A stretch of DNA of 46,700 nucleotides from Bradyrhizobium liaoningense. GTDB lineage: Bacteria > Pseudomonadota > Alphaproteobacteria > Rhizobiales > Xanthobacteraceae. Positions 14,271 through 22,488 of this stretch are shown here, piece after piece. The position numbers and the translations under genes are program-made. The notes beneath the pieces are model-generated. The model was not told the origin of the DNA and ran no database searches. It saw only the letters and a program-made list of their open reading frames with translations. Numbering within the stretch: position 1 is the first letter of the stretch; the number at the start of each line of letters is the position of its first letter. The stretch spans positions 1 to 46,700 of the forward strand of contig NZ_JAFCJM010000052.1 in assembly GCF_018130955.1 (NCBI RefSeq), in the 5' to 3' direction.

Positions 14271-16957
14271 CCGGTCTTGAGCTCGAGCTCCATGGCATCT
14301 GCGCCGGCGCGGCCGATGAGGCCGGCGTACTGCCCGATCGGCAACGGCTTGCCGAGCAGATAGCCCTGCACGCCGTCGCAGCCCTCCTTGGCGAGGAAGG
14401 CAAGCTGATCGACGGTCTCGACGCCCTCGGCGATGATCGACATCTCCAGGCCGTGGCCGAGATCGATCACAGCGCGGACGATCGCCGCGGATTGCGGGTT
14501 GCGGCCGAGATTGACGATGAAGGCGCGGTCGATCTTGATCTTGTCGAACGGGAATGCCTGGAGATAGCTCAGCGAGGAATAGCCGCTGCCGAAATCGTCC
14601 ATCGAGATGCGCACGCCCAGTGCCTTGAGGCGGCGCAGCAGCGCAAGACCGCGATCAAAATCCTCGATCAGCACGCCTTCGGTGATTTCGAGCTCGAGAC
14701 GGCCGGGCGCGAGCCCGGTCTCCAGCAGGATCGAATGCACGAGGCCGACGACGTCGCCATGCATGAATTGCGCCGGCGACAGGTTGACCGCGACCTGGAG
14801 CGGATTTGGCCACGATGCCGCCTCGCGGCAGACCTGGCGCAAGATCCACTCGCCCATCTCGACGATCAGGCCGCTCTCTTCCGCGATCGGGATGAACTCG
14901 GCCGGCGACACCTGGCCGCGCACCGGATGGGCCCAGCGCGCCAGCGCCTCGAAGCCGATGATCTCGCTGTCGGCGACGGTCTTGCCCGCGATGCCCTGGG
15001 GCTGGAACGCCAGTGACAGCTCGCCGTTCTTGATCGCCTTCGACAGGTCCTGATGCAGCACGCGGCGGTCGCGGATCTGCTGGTCCATCTCCGGCTGGTA
15101 GAGGCTGATCGTGCCGCGCGACTTCTGCTTGGCGCGGAACAGGGCCGCGCCGGCATTGGCGAGCAGCGAGGCACCGTCGGCGCCATTGTGCGGGAACACC
15201 GAGATGCCTGTCGTCACGCCGGCGCGCACCGCGCGGCCGTCGATCAAAAATTCCTGGGCAAGCGCGTCAATGAGCTGCTGCGCCAGCGCCATGCCGGCCT
15301 CGGGCTGCTTGCCGTCGATGATCAGGCCGAACTCGTCGCCGGACAGGCGCGCCGTCACGCCGCCGCGCGCCGCGTCCTGGAAGCGCCGGGCGACCTCGAC
15401 CAGGAGCTTGTCGCCGAGCGCGTGGCCGAAGACGTCGTTGACCTCCTTGAGACCATCGAGGTCGACGCACAGCACCGCAAATTCCTCGCCGGTGCCCTCG
15501 CAGGCCTCGATCATCTGCGTCAATGCCTGGAGGAAGGCGGCGCGGTTCGGAAGGTCAGTCAGGCCGTCATGATAGGCCATATGCGCCATGCGCGACTCGG
15601 TCTGCCGGCGGTCGGTGACGTCTTCGTGGGTCTTGATCAGATATTGCGGCTCGCCCTTGTCATCGAGAACGGTGGCGCGGCGGGTCAGGAACAGCCGCAG
15701 GCCATCCTTGGTCGAGATCGGATGCTCTTCGGTGATCAGCCCGCGCTTCTTGATCGCCGCCTCGTCGCGCGCGATGATGAGCTTGGCTTCCTTGGGATTG
15801 AAGATATCGGCCGCGGTCAGGCCCGTGGCGTCCTCGCGCTTGCGGTTGAGGATCGTCTCGGCGCTGCGATTGGCGAGCAGGTAGCTGCCATCCTTGACCT
15901 GTTCCACGATCAGCGCCACCGGAATGTTGTCGACCACGAGCTCGAGGAACTTCTTGGTGCTTTCCAGCTCCTCCGAGAGCGACTGGCGGTCGGTCACATC
16001 CTCGAACAGCGCGATCAGGAATTCGGGCTGATTGTTCTGGTTGCGGGCCACGACCCGGACGGACGACAGCGTCCGCGTCTCCGCGCCGCGCTCAACCCTG
16101 AACTCGTTGCGGAACTGCCCGTCGGCCGATGCCAACGCCCTGCGGTCGGCTTCCTCGATGCTGACCGCCGTGGCCGGGCGGAAGATCTCGTTGGCCCGCT
16201 TGCCGATGATGCGGTCGCGCGAGAAGCGCGAAAAACGCTCGAAGGCGCGGTTGGCGAAGATGTAGCGCCCGTCCTCGATGTTCTTCGCGGCGACGCAAAC
16301 CGGCACGTTGTCGAGCACCGATTCCAGAAATTGCTTGGTGGAGGCGAGCTGCCGCGACAGCTTGCGCTGCTCGCTGACGTCGAGATGGGTCGCCACCGAG
16401 CCGCCGTTCGGCAGCACGAAGTATTTGACCAGGATGGCTCGCCCGTCCGCCAGTTCCGTGATCAGGCCGTTGGGGCTCGCGGCCTCTTCGTAGAACTTGT
16501 CGTCTGAGACATCCAGCGCGCCACGATCGCGCCGCAACTTGAGCAGCTCGCTGCCGTCCATCAGCGGCCAAAGGTCCGAGCGCGACAGTCCGTAGATCTC
16601 GAGATAGCGGTCGTTGCAGAAGATGACCCGCCACTGCGCGTCGGTCATCACCACGCCCTGGTTGAGATTGTTCAGGGCGGAGGAGATGAAGGCGTTGCGC
16701 CGCAACTGCGTGCGCTTGGCACGGCGCAACGAGGAGTGGATCCAGAGCACGATCGCGGCCACGAACGCGCAGACGGCGATACCGCCGATCAGGGCTTCCC
16801 AGATCAGGTTGGGGTCGAGCTGGCCGATATAGCTGGGCGAGGCGAAGGCGTCGGCAAGCGCAAGGGCACGCGCAGGCGTGATGGCACAGCCCAGGCACAC
16901 TACGGCCTGCACAGGAATCAGAAGCGTGCCGCCCGCATGCCAGTTCTTGTCAGCCAT
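14267..16957 (-). CDS. PAS-GGDEF-EAL diguanylate cyclase/phosphodiesterase
   Basis: This 896-residue membrane-bound c-di-GMP enzyme begins with two hydrophobic segments (about residues 12-30 and 53-73). Three PAS domains follow: near 90-200, 205-325 (starting KQFLESVLDNVPVCVAAKN) and 330-450 (KKFLELVVDNIPVALIVEQ). The GGDEF domain carries SGDEF at 539-543. The EAL domain starts GFEALARW with E670 and includes EITEGVLIEDFD and DFGSGYSSLSYLQ, so the phosphodiesterase looks intact. The RxxD inhibitory site that usually precedes GGDEF is absent. The balance of activities cannot be read from sequence. The stop codon lies inside a repeat. Confidence 0.93.
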   Translation of the reverse strand: MADKNWHAGGTLLIPVQAVVCLGCAITPARALALADAFASPSYIGQLDPNLIWEALIGGIAVCAFVAAIVLWIHSSLRRAKRTQLRRNAFISSALNNLNQGVVMTDAQWRVIFCNDRYLEIYGLSRSDLWPLMDGSELLKLRRDRGALDVSDDKFYEEAASPNGLITELADGRAILVKYFVLPNGGSVATHLDVSEQRKLSRQLASTKQFLESVLDNVPVCVAAKNIEDGRYIFANRAFERFSRFSRDRIIGKRANEIFRPATAVSIEEADRRALASADGQFRNEFRVERGAETRTLSSVRVVARNQNNQPEFLIALFEDVTDRQSLSEELESTKKFLELVVDNIPVALIVEQVKDGSYLLANRSAETILNRKREDATGLTAADIFNPKEAKLIIARDEAAIKKRGLITEEHPISTKDGLRLFLTRRATVLDDKGEPQYLIKTHEDVTDRRQTESRMAHMAYHDGLTDLPNRAAFLQALTQMIEACEGTGEEFAVLCVDLDGLKEVNDVFGHALGDKLLVEVARRFQDAARGGVTARLSGDEFGLIIDGKQPEAGMALAQQLIDALAQEFLIDGRAVRAGVTTGISVFPHNGADGASLLANAGAALFRAKQKSRGTISLYQPEMDQQIRDRRVLHQDLSKAIKNGELSLAFQPQGIAGKTVADSEIIGFEALARWAHPVRGQVSPAEFIPIAEESGLIVEMGEWILRQVCREAASWPNPLQVAVNLSPAQFMHGDVVGLVHSILLETGLAPGRLELEITEGVLIEDFDRGLALLRRLKALGVRISMDDFGSGYSSLSYLQAFPFDKIKIDRAFIVNLGRNPQSAAIVRAVIDLGHGLEMSIIAEGVETVDQLAFLAKEGCDGVQGYLLGKPLPIGQYAGLIGRAGADAMELELKTG

Positions 16958-17053
16958 CAGCCACCCGAGATTTCAACTGCCGATTGTCTGGCTTCACGGG
17001 TTTGGATCGGGTAAACGCCTGTACGCGCGAAAGAAAAATGTTACGATTGGTAC

Positions 17054-17063
17054 GGCAATTGCC
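17054..17063. promoter_or_regulatory. palindrome in the divergent promoter region
   Basis: GGCAATTGCC is a perfect 10-bp palindrome in the 205 bp between the divergent PAS-GGDEF-EAL gene and the LhgO-type gene. A TGATAAAT about 5 bp downstream could be a -10 element for the plus-strand gene. It is a candidate operator only. Confidence 0.25.
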
Positions 17064-17162
17064 CTGACATGATAAATTCTTCGTTAAAATGGAACTGCCC
17101 GGCAGCGCATTCCCTGGGCAAAGCGGCCAATTCGTCCTCAGTTTCGGAAGTTCTGTCCCACC

Positions 17163-18266
17163 ATGGATAGAGTCGATTGCGTCGTTGTCGGAGCCGGAGT
17201 CGTCGGGCTTGCGGTGGCGAGGCGCCTTGCACACGCTGGACGCGAAGTGATCGTGCTGGAATCCGAGGAGGCCATCGGCACCGCCACCTCCTCGCGCAAC
17301 AGCGAGGTGATCCACGCCGGGATCTACTACCGAGCCGGGAGCTGGATGGCGCGGATGTGCGTCAGCGGCAAGCACGCGCTCTACCGTTACTGCCAGGACC
17401 ACGGCATCCCGCACAAGAATTGCGGCAAGCTGATCGTCGCGAGCAATCCGAAAGAGACCGAGAAGCTGCAGTCGATCAAGGCCCATGCCGAGGCCAATGG
17501 CGTGCTCGACATGCAGATGCTCTCGGGCGAGGCAGCGCGGGCGCTGGAGCCGGCACTCGCCTGCGACGCCGCGCTGCTGTCGCCGTCGACCGGCATCATC
17601 GACAGCCATTCCTACATGCTCTCGCTGCGCGGCGAGGCCGAAGCGGCGGGGACCTTCTTCGCATTCCACACGCCCATCCTGCGCGCCAAGGCGGCGGGCG
17701 GCGTCATCGAAATCGAAGCCGGCGGCGAAGCGCCGATGACGCTGCAATGCGGCTTGCTCGTCAATGCCGCCGGCCTTTCGGCGACGACAGTGGCGCGCAA
17801 CGTCGACGGCATGCCGCTGGAGCGGATTCCGCCGGCTTATCTCGCCAAGGGAAACTATTTCAGTTGCAGCGCCAGGGCGCCGTTCTCGCACCTGATCTAC
17901 CCGGTGCCCGAGCCGGGCGGACTAGGCGTGCACCTGACGCTCGACATGGCGGGCCAGGCGCGCTTCGGGCCCGACGTCGAATGGATCGAGCAGATCGACT
18001 ACGCAGTCGATCCGGCGCGAGCCGAACGGTTCTACCCGGCGATCCGAAAATACTGGCCGACCTTGCCGGACGGCGCGCTGATGCCGAGCTATTCTGGCAT
18101 ACGGCCAAAGATCGTCCCGCCGGCGGTGGCGACGCAGGATTTCCTGATGCAGGGCCCGCGCGACCACGGCGTCGAAGGCCTGATCAATCTGTTCGGCATC
18201 GAGTCGCCGGGATTGACGTCGTCGCTCGCGATCGCCGACCACGTCGCCGAGCTCGCAAACGTCTAG
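17163..18266 (+). CDS. lhgO: FAD-dependent oxidoreductase, L-2-hydroxyglutarate oxidase type
   Basis: This 367-residue DAO-family flavoprotein starts MDRVDCVVVGAGVVGLAVAR, the FAD-binding Rossmann motif. The SRNSEVIHAGIYY block at about residues 43-55 is characteristic of L-2-hydroxyglutarate dehydrogenases/oxidases, as are the later NAAGLSA and GIRPKI motifs and the C-terminal LFGIESPGLTSSLAIA. The length is close to the family norm. It is a single-gene unit ending in two hairpins. The likely reaction is oxidation of L-2-hydroxyglutarate to 2-oxoglutarate with electrons passed to the quinone pool or oxygen. Related 2-hydroxyacids are not excluded. Confidence 0.88.
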   Translation: MDRVDCVVVGAGVVGLAVARRLAHAGREVIVLESEEAIGTATSSRNSEVIHAGIYYRAGSWMARMCVSGKHALYRYCQDHGIPHKNCGKLIVASNPKETEKLQSIKAHAEANGVLDMQMLSGEAARALEPALACDAALLSPSTGIIDSHSYMLSLRGEAEAAGTFFAFHTPILRAKAAGGVIEIEAGGEAPMTLQCGLLVNAAGLSATTVARNVDGMPLERIPPAYLAKGNYFSCSARAPFSHLIYPVPEPGGLGVHLTLDMAGQARFGPDVEWIEQIDYAVDPARAERFYPAIRKYWPTLPDGALMPSYSGIRPKIVPPAVATQDFLMQGPRDHGVEGLINLFGIESPGLTSSLAIADHVAELANV

Positions 18267-18309
18267 CCCTCGCGCGAAATCGATCGCACGATGCGCGCCA
18301 CGCGCAGGA

Positions 18310-18343
18310 ATGAGCGCAACAGCGCTCATCCCCGCAAGCGGGG
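18310..18343 (+). terminator. double hairpin after lhgO
   Basis: Two perfect stems lie back to back: ATGAGCGC (18310-18317) with GCGCTCAT (18322-18329), then CCCCGC (18330-18335) with GCGGGG (18338-18343). They sit between the convergent lhgO and DUF465 genes and could end transcription from both sides. There is no T-run directly after. Confidence 0.5.
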
Positions 18344-18375
18344 CGCGATGCCGATGTACTCTTTTACGGGGATTA

Positions 18376-18561
18376 CTAGTGGAGCGTGTCGTCCGAGTTA
18401 TGTCGGAGTCGCTCGATCTGGTCCTTGACCATCAACTTCCGGCGCTTCAACTCAACAATTTGCAGGTCGTCTGTTGAAAGGTGCACGAGAGCTTCGTGCA
18501 ATTCGTTTTCGAGAAGTTTGTGTTTCCGCTCCAATTCAACAAGATGTGCCTGAATTGTCAT
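18376..18561 (-). CDS. DUF465 family small coiled-coil protein
   Basis: This 61-residue protein starts MTIQAHLVELERKHKLLENE and is nearly all helix with heptad-like leucines. The ELKRRKLMVKDQIERL segment is the DUF465 (YdcH-like) signature. A strong ribosome site (GAGGAGG) lies 6 bp before the ATG. It is divergent from a second DUF465 gene at 18894. The role of the family is not known to me; a small dimeric coiled coil is what the sequence shows. Confidence 0.88.
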   Translation of the reverse strand: MTIQAHLVELERKHKLLENELHEALVHLSTDDLQIVELKRRKLMVKDQIERLRHNSDDTLH

Positions 18562-18893
18562 TCGAAACCTCCTCGGTAGGGTTGAACCTCAGGATTCGAT
18601 CCGGACGGAGAAGTCTACATCACCGATTCGTTCTGTCGATGGGTATCCGTCGCCGCCTCGTCATTTTTGCGAACTGGTGTGTAACGAAGCGTGAGTACGG
18701 AACTGGCGCCTAAAAATGGTCGCGATTTCAATAGGCTCGTGCGACGCCGGAGCGATCCACCGAAATATATCTTTCGCTGGAACGGTGGGAGGGGACCCAG
18801 ATCGCTTGCGATCACGCCGCGACAGGACGATAATTTCCACAGGGCTTCCACAGCCTTTCGCTACCTCATCGGGTTTTTCGGCTACCGCACATC
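18562..18893. other. 332-bp divergent intergenic region
   Basis: This stretch separates two divergent DUF465 genes and should hold both promoters. The clearest structure is a direct repeat, TTCCACAG at 18835-18842 and again at 18846-18853, an 11-bp period of about one helical turn, roughly 40 bp before the plus-strand gene. I see no open frame with coding character and no clear RNA gene. Confidence 0.5.
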
Positions 18894-19100
18894 ATGATCA
18901 ACGAAGACGAGCGCGAACTCGAAGCCGAGCTCGCCCGGTTGCAGCAAGAACACCGAGATCTTGATGCCGCGATCGATGCACTGCATCAATCGCCGGCCCC
19001 CGACCTGTTGCGGCTGCAGCGGTTGAAGAAACGCAAGCTGTTGTTGCGCGACCGGATCGCCTTCATCGAAGACCAGATCACGCCCGACATCATCGCCTGA
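18894..19100 (+). CDS. DUF465 family small coiled-coil protein (second copy)
   Basis: This 68-residue protein starts MINEDERELEAELARLQQEH and carries the DUF465 signature RLKKRKLLLRDRIAFIEDQI near its end. It is a distant paralog of the product at 18376-18561: both have an N-terminal helix, a short polar break near residue 30 and a conserved LKxRKLxxxDxI helix. Its ribosome site is weak. A family A repeat starts a few bases after its stop. Confidence 0.85.
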   Translation: MINEDERELEAELARLQQEHRDLDAAIDALHQSPAPDLLRLQRLKKRKLLLRDRIAFIEDQITPDIIA

Positions 19101-19105
19101 GACGC

Positions 19106-19205
19106 TGGAGCCCGTTCCGGTGGAATGGGAACGGGGCTCTGGATTCTTGTTTTGACGCGTCTTCTAGACGCGAACCGGTGTCCACTTCGCTCGAAAACGC
19201 TCTGG
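19106..19205. repeat. MITE-like palindromic repeat, copy 2 (family A)
   Basis: The element runs from TGGAGCCCGTTCC to CGAAAACGCTCTGG and is closely related to copies at 14165-14270 and 22384-22484. It keeps the first GTTCC/GGAAC hairpin and the internal GACGCG direct repeat. The terminal inverted repeats are slightly eroded compared with copy 1. The remaining 19206-19310 holds only the leader of the next gene. Confidence 0.85.
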
Positions 19206-19310
19206 CCGTTCCCGGTCGGACCCGGCCTGCGTCCGCCGCGCGGGATTCCGCTTGACTCGATCAGAACAAAGAGAGAACATTTCAGCACCAGACGTTCCAG
19301 GGGAAACGCC

Positions 19311-19556
19311 ATGTCCGCCACGAAGATGTCCGCCACGACGCCCGCAAGCCCAGCCTTCGACAGCAACCATTATGAACAGGCCTGCGATCAGGCCATTGCC
19401 ATGTGCGACGGCAATCTGCGCAGCACCATCAAGGCGCTGATCATGGCCAACGAATATCTGGAAGCGGAGCTGGAGGAATTGCAGGCCGCGATTTCGGCCG
19501 GCTGCATTCCGGAATCATCGCGCAACAGGATGCGGAGCAAGAGCAGCGCCGCCTAG
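19311..19556 (+). CDS. small conserved protein of unknown function
   Basis: This 81-residue protein starts at the ATG at 19311, preceded by AGGGGAAA. A low-complexity Ser/Thr/Ala N-terminus leads into a helical core, CDQAIAMCDGNLRSTIKALI and ANEYLEAELEELQAAISAG, then a basic Ser-rich tail. The core looks like two amphipathic helices, and the CDGNxRxxIKALIxANE wording reads like a conserved family I cannot name. It lies 13 bp before the next small gene, so the two probably form one unit. Confidence 0.7.
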   Translation: MSATKMSATTPASPAFDSNHYEQACDQAIAMCDGNLRSTIKALIMANEYLEAELEELQAAISAGCIPESSRNRMRSKSSAA

Positions 19557-19569
19557 ATGGAGCCGAACC

Positions 19570-19821
19570 ATGTCCGATGTCACCTACTACGTGGCATTGC
19601 CGTTCCTGACCGACGAGGACGGATCGCTGATCGCGGGCACCGCGGAGGAATGCCAGACCTCGTCCGGCGCGTTGCGGCGGGCCGAGATGATGGCGCGCGT
19701 TGCGGGCCATATCGGCGCAATCGCATTCAGCCGCAGCGGCGATCCGCTGACCGGCGAATTCGGCGACGCCAAATTGCTGCGGAAGTTCGGCAACGTGCCG
19801 GAAGATCTCAGCGCACTCTAG
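19570..19821 (+). CDS. small conserved protein of unknown function
   Basis: This 83-residue soluble protein starts MSDVTYYVALPFLTDEDG, with GGAG 7 bp before the ATG. Conserved-looking blocks are AEECQTSSGALRRAEMMA, GAIAFSRSGDPLTGEFGDAK and LLRKFGNVPEDL. Similar proteins are frequent in Hyphomicrobiales (recalled), without a function known to me. It follows the 81-residue protein by 13 bp and is followed at once by a family B repeat. Confidence 0.75.
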   Translation: MSDVTYYVALPFLTDEDGSLIAGTAEECQTSSGALRRAEMMARVAGHIGAIAFSRSGDPLTGEFGDAKLLRKFGNVPEDLSAL

Positions 19822-19830
19822 CTCTTTGTT

Positions 19831-19908
19831 GGAACATGATCTCCGCGCAAACGCGCTCCGCGTTTGTCGCGAGGGAAACCGCTTCACACTTTTCCGGATC
19901 ATGCTCTA
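19831..19908. repeat. palindromic intergenic repeat (family B), long copy
   Basis: The outer arms are AACATGATC near the left and GATCATGCT at the right. Inside is a strong hairpin, CAAACGCG and CGCGTTTG, and the block CGCTTCACACTTTTCCGG. A related shorter element lies at 25912-25958. The right end supplies the TAG stop of the diguanylate cyclase gene at 19906. It is a common Bradyrhizobium-type intergenic repeat (recalled). Confidence 0.8.
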
Positions 19909-20610
19909 ACCCGCGACGATCCTGATTTGCGGCTCGTGCCGGCGCTGCGCCTTGCGCACGTACATCGCCGCGTCAGCTTCCTCCAGCGCACGGCCGGCTT
20001 CCGCATGCGAGCCGAGCAGCGCGACGCCGGCGGAGGCACCGGCATTCACGCGCTGGCCGCGGAAGGTGAATGACAATTCGTCGATCGCCTCTTCGAAGCC
20101 CGCCGCCTTGGCCTTGGCGTCGGTCTCGGTGAGATTCCACAACAGCAGCGCAAATTCGTCACCGCCAAGACGGCCGACCACGTCGGAGGAACGGACGTGC
20201 CGCGTCAGCGTCGCGGCAATCGTTTTCAAGACCTCGTCGCCGGCGGCGTGGCCGAACGAATCATTGATCGGCTTCAGCCGGTCGACATCGAGCACGATCA
20301 GCGCACCGCTCGCGCGGTAGCGCTTCATGTAGGCGATGGCGCGATGAAGCTCGCGCTCAAAACCGCGCCGGTTCGGGATGCCGAGCAGGAAGTCGGTGTC
20401 GGCGGCGGCCTCGAGTTCGTCGATCCGCCGCAGCGCCTGGGCCAGCTTGGTCCGCAGGTTCCGGATCGTCGCCTTGGTATCATCCGGCTTGGCTTCGACC
20501 GGCCTGGTCTTGCCGCCCTTCGCAGGGGTTTTGGCGAGGGTTTTGGTGAGGGACTTGGCAATGGTCTTCGCAGACTTCTTGGCAGCTTTCGCCCTTTTTG
20601 GCTTTCTCAT
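19906..20610 (-). CDS. GGDEF diguanylate cyclase with Lys/Ala-rich N-terminal tail
   Basis: This protein is 234 residues with the start at 20610, where AGGAAG lies 4 bp upstream. Residues 1-40 are a basic tail of KxAK and LTKTLAKTPAK type, followed by a coiled coil (RTKLAQALRRIDELEAAA) and the GGDEF domain from about residue 75 (DFLLGIPNRRGFERELHRAI). The active site is GGDEF in GRLGGDEFALLLW, and RSSD upstream matches the RxxD inhibitory site, so an active, product-inhibited diguanylate cyclase is likely. No sensor domain or membrane segment is seen. Longer starts (20664, 20745) are possible but lack a ribosome site. Confidence 0.9.
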   Translation of the reverse strand: MRKPKRAKAAKKSAKTIAKSLTKTLAKTPAKGGKTRPVEAKPDDTKATIRNLRTKLAQALRRIDELEAAADTDFLLGIPNRRGFERELHRAIAYMKRYRASGALIVLDVDRLKPINDSFGHAAGDEVLKTIAATLTRHVRSSDVVGRLGGDEFALLLWNLTETDAKAKAAGFEEAIDELSFTFRGQRVNAGASAGVALLGSHAEAGRALEEADAAMYVRKAQRRHEPQIRIVAG

Positions 20611-20753
20611 GGGCTTCCTGCTCAATGAAGACTTGCGGTGATTCACCAAGACAGGATAGTCCATTCCCTTCCTCTTGCCACCGCCTTGCCAGCCGCCGGG
20701 CCGGACCCGATAATCTGGCCTATGGTTCTGAATTCCCGAGCACAATTGACGTC

Positions 20754-21242
20754 ATGACCGCGCCGATCGCCATCATCATGGGAAGCCAGTCCGACTGGGA
20801 GACCATGCGGCACGCAGCCGATACCCTGACCCAGCTCGGCGTCGCCAGCGAAACCCGCATCGTCTCGGCACACCGGACGCCGGACCGGCTGTTCGCTTTC
20901 GCCAAGGGCGCCAAGGCGGCCGGCTTCAAGGTCATCATCGCCGGCGCCGGCGGTGCTGCGCATTTGCCCGGCATGGCGGCGTCGCTGACGGAACTCCCGG
21001 TGTTCGGCGTGCCCGTCGAATCCAAGACCCTCAAGGGCATGGACTCGCTTTATTCGATCGTCCAGATGCCCGCGGGCATCCCGGTCGGCACGCTGGCGAT
21101 CGGCAAGGCCGGCGCGATCAACGCCGCGCTGCTCGCGGCAAGCGTGCTCGCGCTCTCCGATCCGGCTCTGTCCGGCCGGCTCGCGGCCTGGCGCAAGGCG
21201 CAGACCGATGCCGTGACCGAGCGCCCGGAGGACAAGGCGTGA
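20754..21242 (+). CDS. purE: N5-carboxyaminoimidazole ribonucleotide mutase
   Basis: This 162-residue class I PurE isomerises N5-CAIR to CAIR in de novo purine synthesis. The start reads MTAPIAIIMGSQSDWETM, with the diagnostic GSxSDW. The active-site blocks RIVSAHRTPDRL and IAGAGGAAHLPGM are complete. It overlaps purK by 4 bp (GTGA), the classic coupled purE-purK pair. The promoter must lie in the 143 bp divergent from the diguanylate cyclase gene; I see no PurR-type site. Confidence 0.97.
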   Translation: MTAPIAIIMGSQSDWETMRHAADTLTQLGVASETRIVSAHRTPDRLFAFAKGAKAAGFKVIIAGAGGAAHLPGMAASLTELPVFGVPVESKTLKGMDSLYSIVQMPAGIPVGTLAIGKAGAINAALLAASVLALSDPALSGRLAAWRKAQTDAVTERPEDKA

Positions 21243-22342
21243 CCGGCACCAATCGGGTGAAGCTGAAGCCCGGCGACACCATCGGAATCCTCGGCGGCGG
21301 ACAGTTGGGTCGGATGCTGGCAATGGCCGCAGCGCGGCTCGGCCTGCGCTGCCAGGTGTTCTCGCCCGATCCGGATTCGCCGGCCTTCGACGTCGTGCTC
21401 AACGCGACCTGCGCCGAATATGCCGACGTCGAGGCGCTGGAGCTGTTCGCGGGCGACGTCGACGTCATCACCTACGAGTTCGAGAACGTGCCCTCCGCCG
21501 CCGCGATGGTGCTGGACGCGCGGCGCCCCGTGCTGCCCAACCGCAAAATCCTGGAGACGACCCAGGATCGCCTCGCGGAAAAGGATTTTGTGACGCGGCT
21601 CGGCATCGGGACCGCGGCCTATGCCGATGTCACCTCGGTCGCGTCACTGCGCGAGGCGCTCTTCAGGATCGGCCTTCCGGCCGTGCTGAAGACGCGGCGT
21701 TTCGGCTATGACGGCAAGGGCCAGGCGATCATCCGCGAGGGCGACGACATCGCAAAGGTCTGGACCAGTCTCGGCACCAAGTCGGCGATCCTGGAAGCCT
21801 TCGTGCCGTTCGAGCGCGAGATCTCGGTGATCGCCGCGCGCTCGGCCGACGGCCAGGTCGAATGCTTCGACGTCACCGAGAACGAGCACCGCGATCACAT
21901 CCTGAAAGTGTCGCGCGCGCCGGCGCCGATCCCCGACGACCTCGCGGAAGAAGCTCTCCACATCGCCGGCAAGATCGCCACCGAACTCGATTATGTCGGC
22001 GTGCTCGCGGTCGAGATGTTCGTGCTCGCCAATGGCACCGGTCCGAAGGTGCTCGTCAACGAGATCGCCCCGCGCGTGCACAATTCCGGACACTGGACGC
22101 TGGACGGCGCCTCGGTCTCGCAATTCGAGCAGCACATCCGCGCCATCGCGGGCTGGCCGCTCGGCAAGCCGGTGCGCCACGGCCAGGTCACCATGACCAA
22201 TCTGATCGGCGACGAGATCAACCGCTACGAGGACTGGCTCACCGTTCCCGGCGCCACCGTCCACATCTACGGCAAGGGCGCACCCAAGCCGGGCCGCAAG
22301 ATGGGCCACGTCACCGAGGTCGTCCGCCCTAACGGCAAGTAA
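21239..22342 (+). CDS. purK: N5-carboxyaminoimidazole ribonucleotide synthase
   Basis: This 367-residue ATP-grasp enzyme converts AIR, ATP and bicarbonate to N5-CAIR for PurE. It starts with GTG at 21239, overlapping the purE stop. GDTIGILGGGQLGRMLAMAA is the N-terminal signature. The ATP-grasp region has KTRRFGYDGKGQ and ILEAFVPFEREISVI, and NEIAPRVHNSGHWTLDGA closes the active site. Length and motifs are standard. Confidence 0.97.
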   Translation: MTGTNRVKLKPGDTIGILGGGQLGRMLAMAAARLGLRCQVFSPDPDSPAFDVVLNATCAEYADVEALELFAGDVDVITYEFENVPSAAAMVLDARRPVLPNRKILETTQDRLAEKDFVTRLGIGTAAYADVTSVASLREALFRIGLPAVLKTRRFGYDGKGQAIIREGDDIAKVWTSLGTKSAILEAFVPFEREISVIAARSADGQVECFDVTENEHRDHILKVSRAPAPIPDDLAEEALHIAGKIATELDYVGVLAVEMFVLANGTGPKVLVNEIAPRVHNSGHWTLDGASVSQFEQHIRAIAGWPLGKPVRHGQVTMTNLIGDEINRYEDWLTVPGATVHIYGKGAPKPGRKMGHVTEVVRPNGK

Positions 22343-22356
22343 TCCAGCGAAGTGAC

Positions 22357-22379
22357 GGGATCGCGCCGCGCGCGATCCC
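22357..22379 (+). terminator. hairpin after purK
   Basis: A perfect 9-bp stem, GGGATCGCG (22357-22365) and CGCGATCCC (22371-22379), with a 5-nt loop lies 15 bp after the purK stop. A CTCTTG follows rather than a T-run, so it is a probable rather than certain terminator. Confidence 0.55.
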
Positions 22380-22383
22380 CTCT

Positions 22384-22484
22384 TGAGCTTCCGTTCCGAT
22401 GGGGGCGGAACGGAAGCTCAAGATTCTTGTCTCGACGCGTTTTCTTGACGCGAACCGGTGTCCACTTCGCTGGAAAACGCTCTG
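22384..22484. repeat. MITE-like palindromic repeat, copy 3 (family A)
   Basis: It runs from TGAGCTTCCGTTCC to GGAAAACGCTCTG. The first hairpin is extended here: TTGAGCTTCCGTTCC pairs with GGAACGGAAGCTCAA, which is a compensated change relative to copies 1 and 2. The GACGCG direct repeat and the ACGCGAACCGGTGTCCACTT block are kept. It ends 4 bp before the aquaporin stop codon. Confidence 0.85.
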
Positions 22485-22488
22485 CTGA

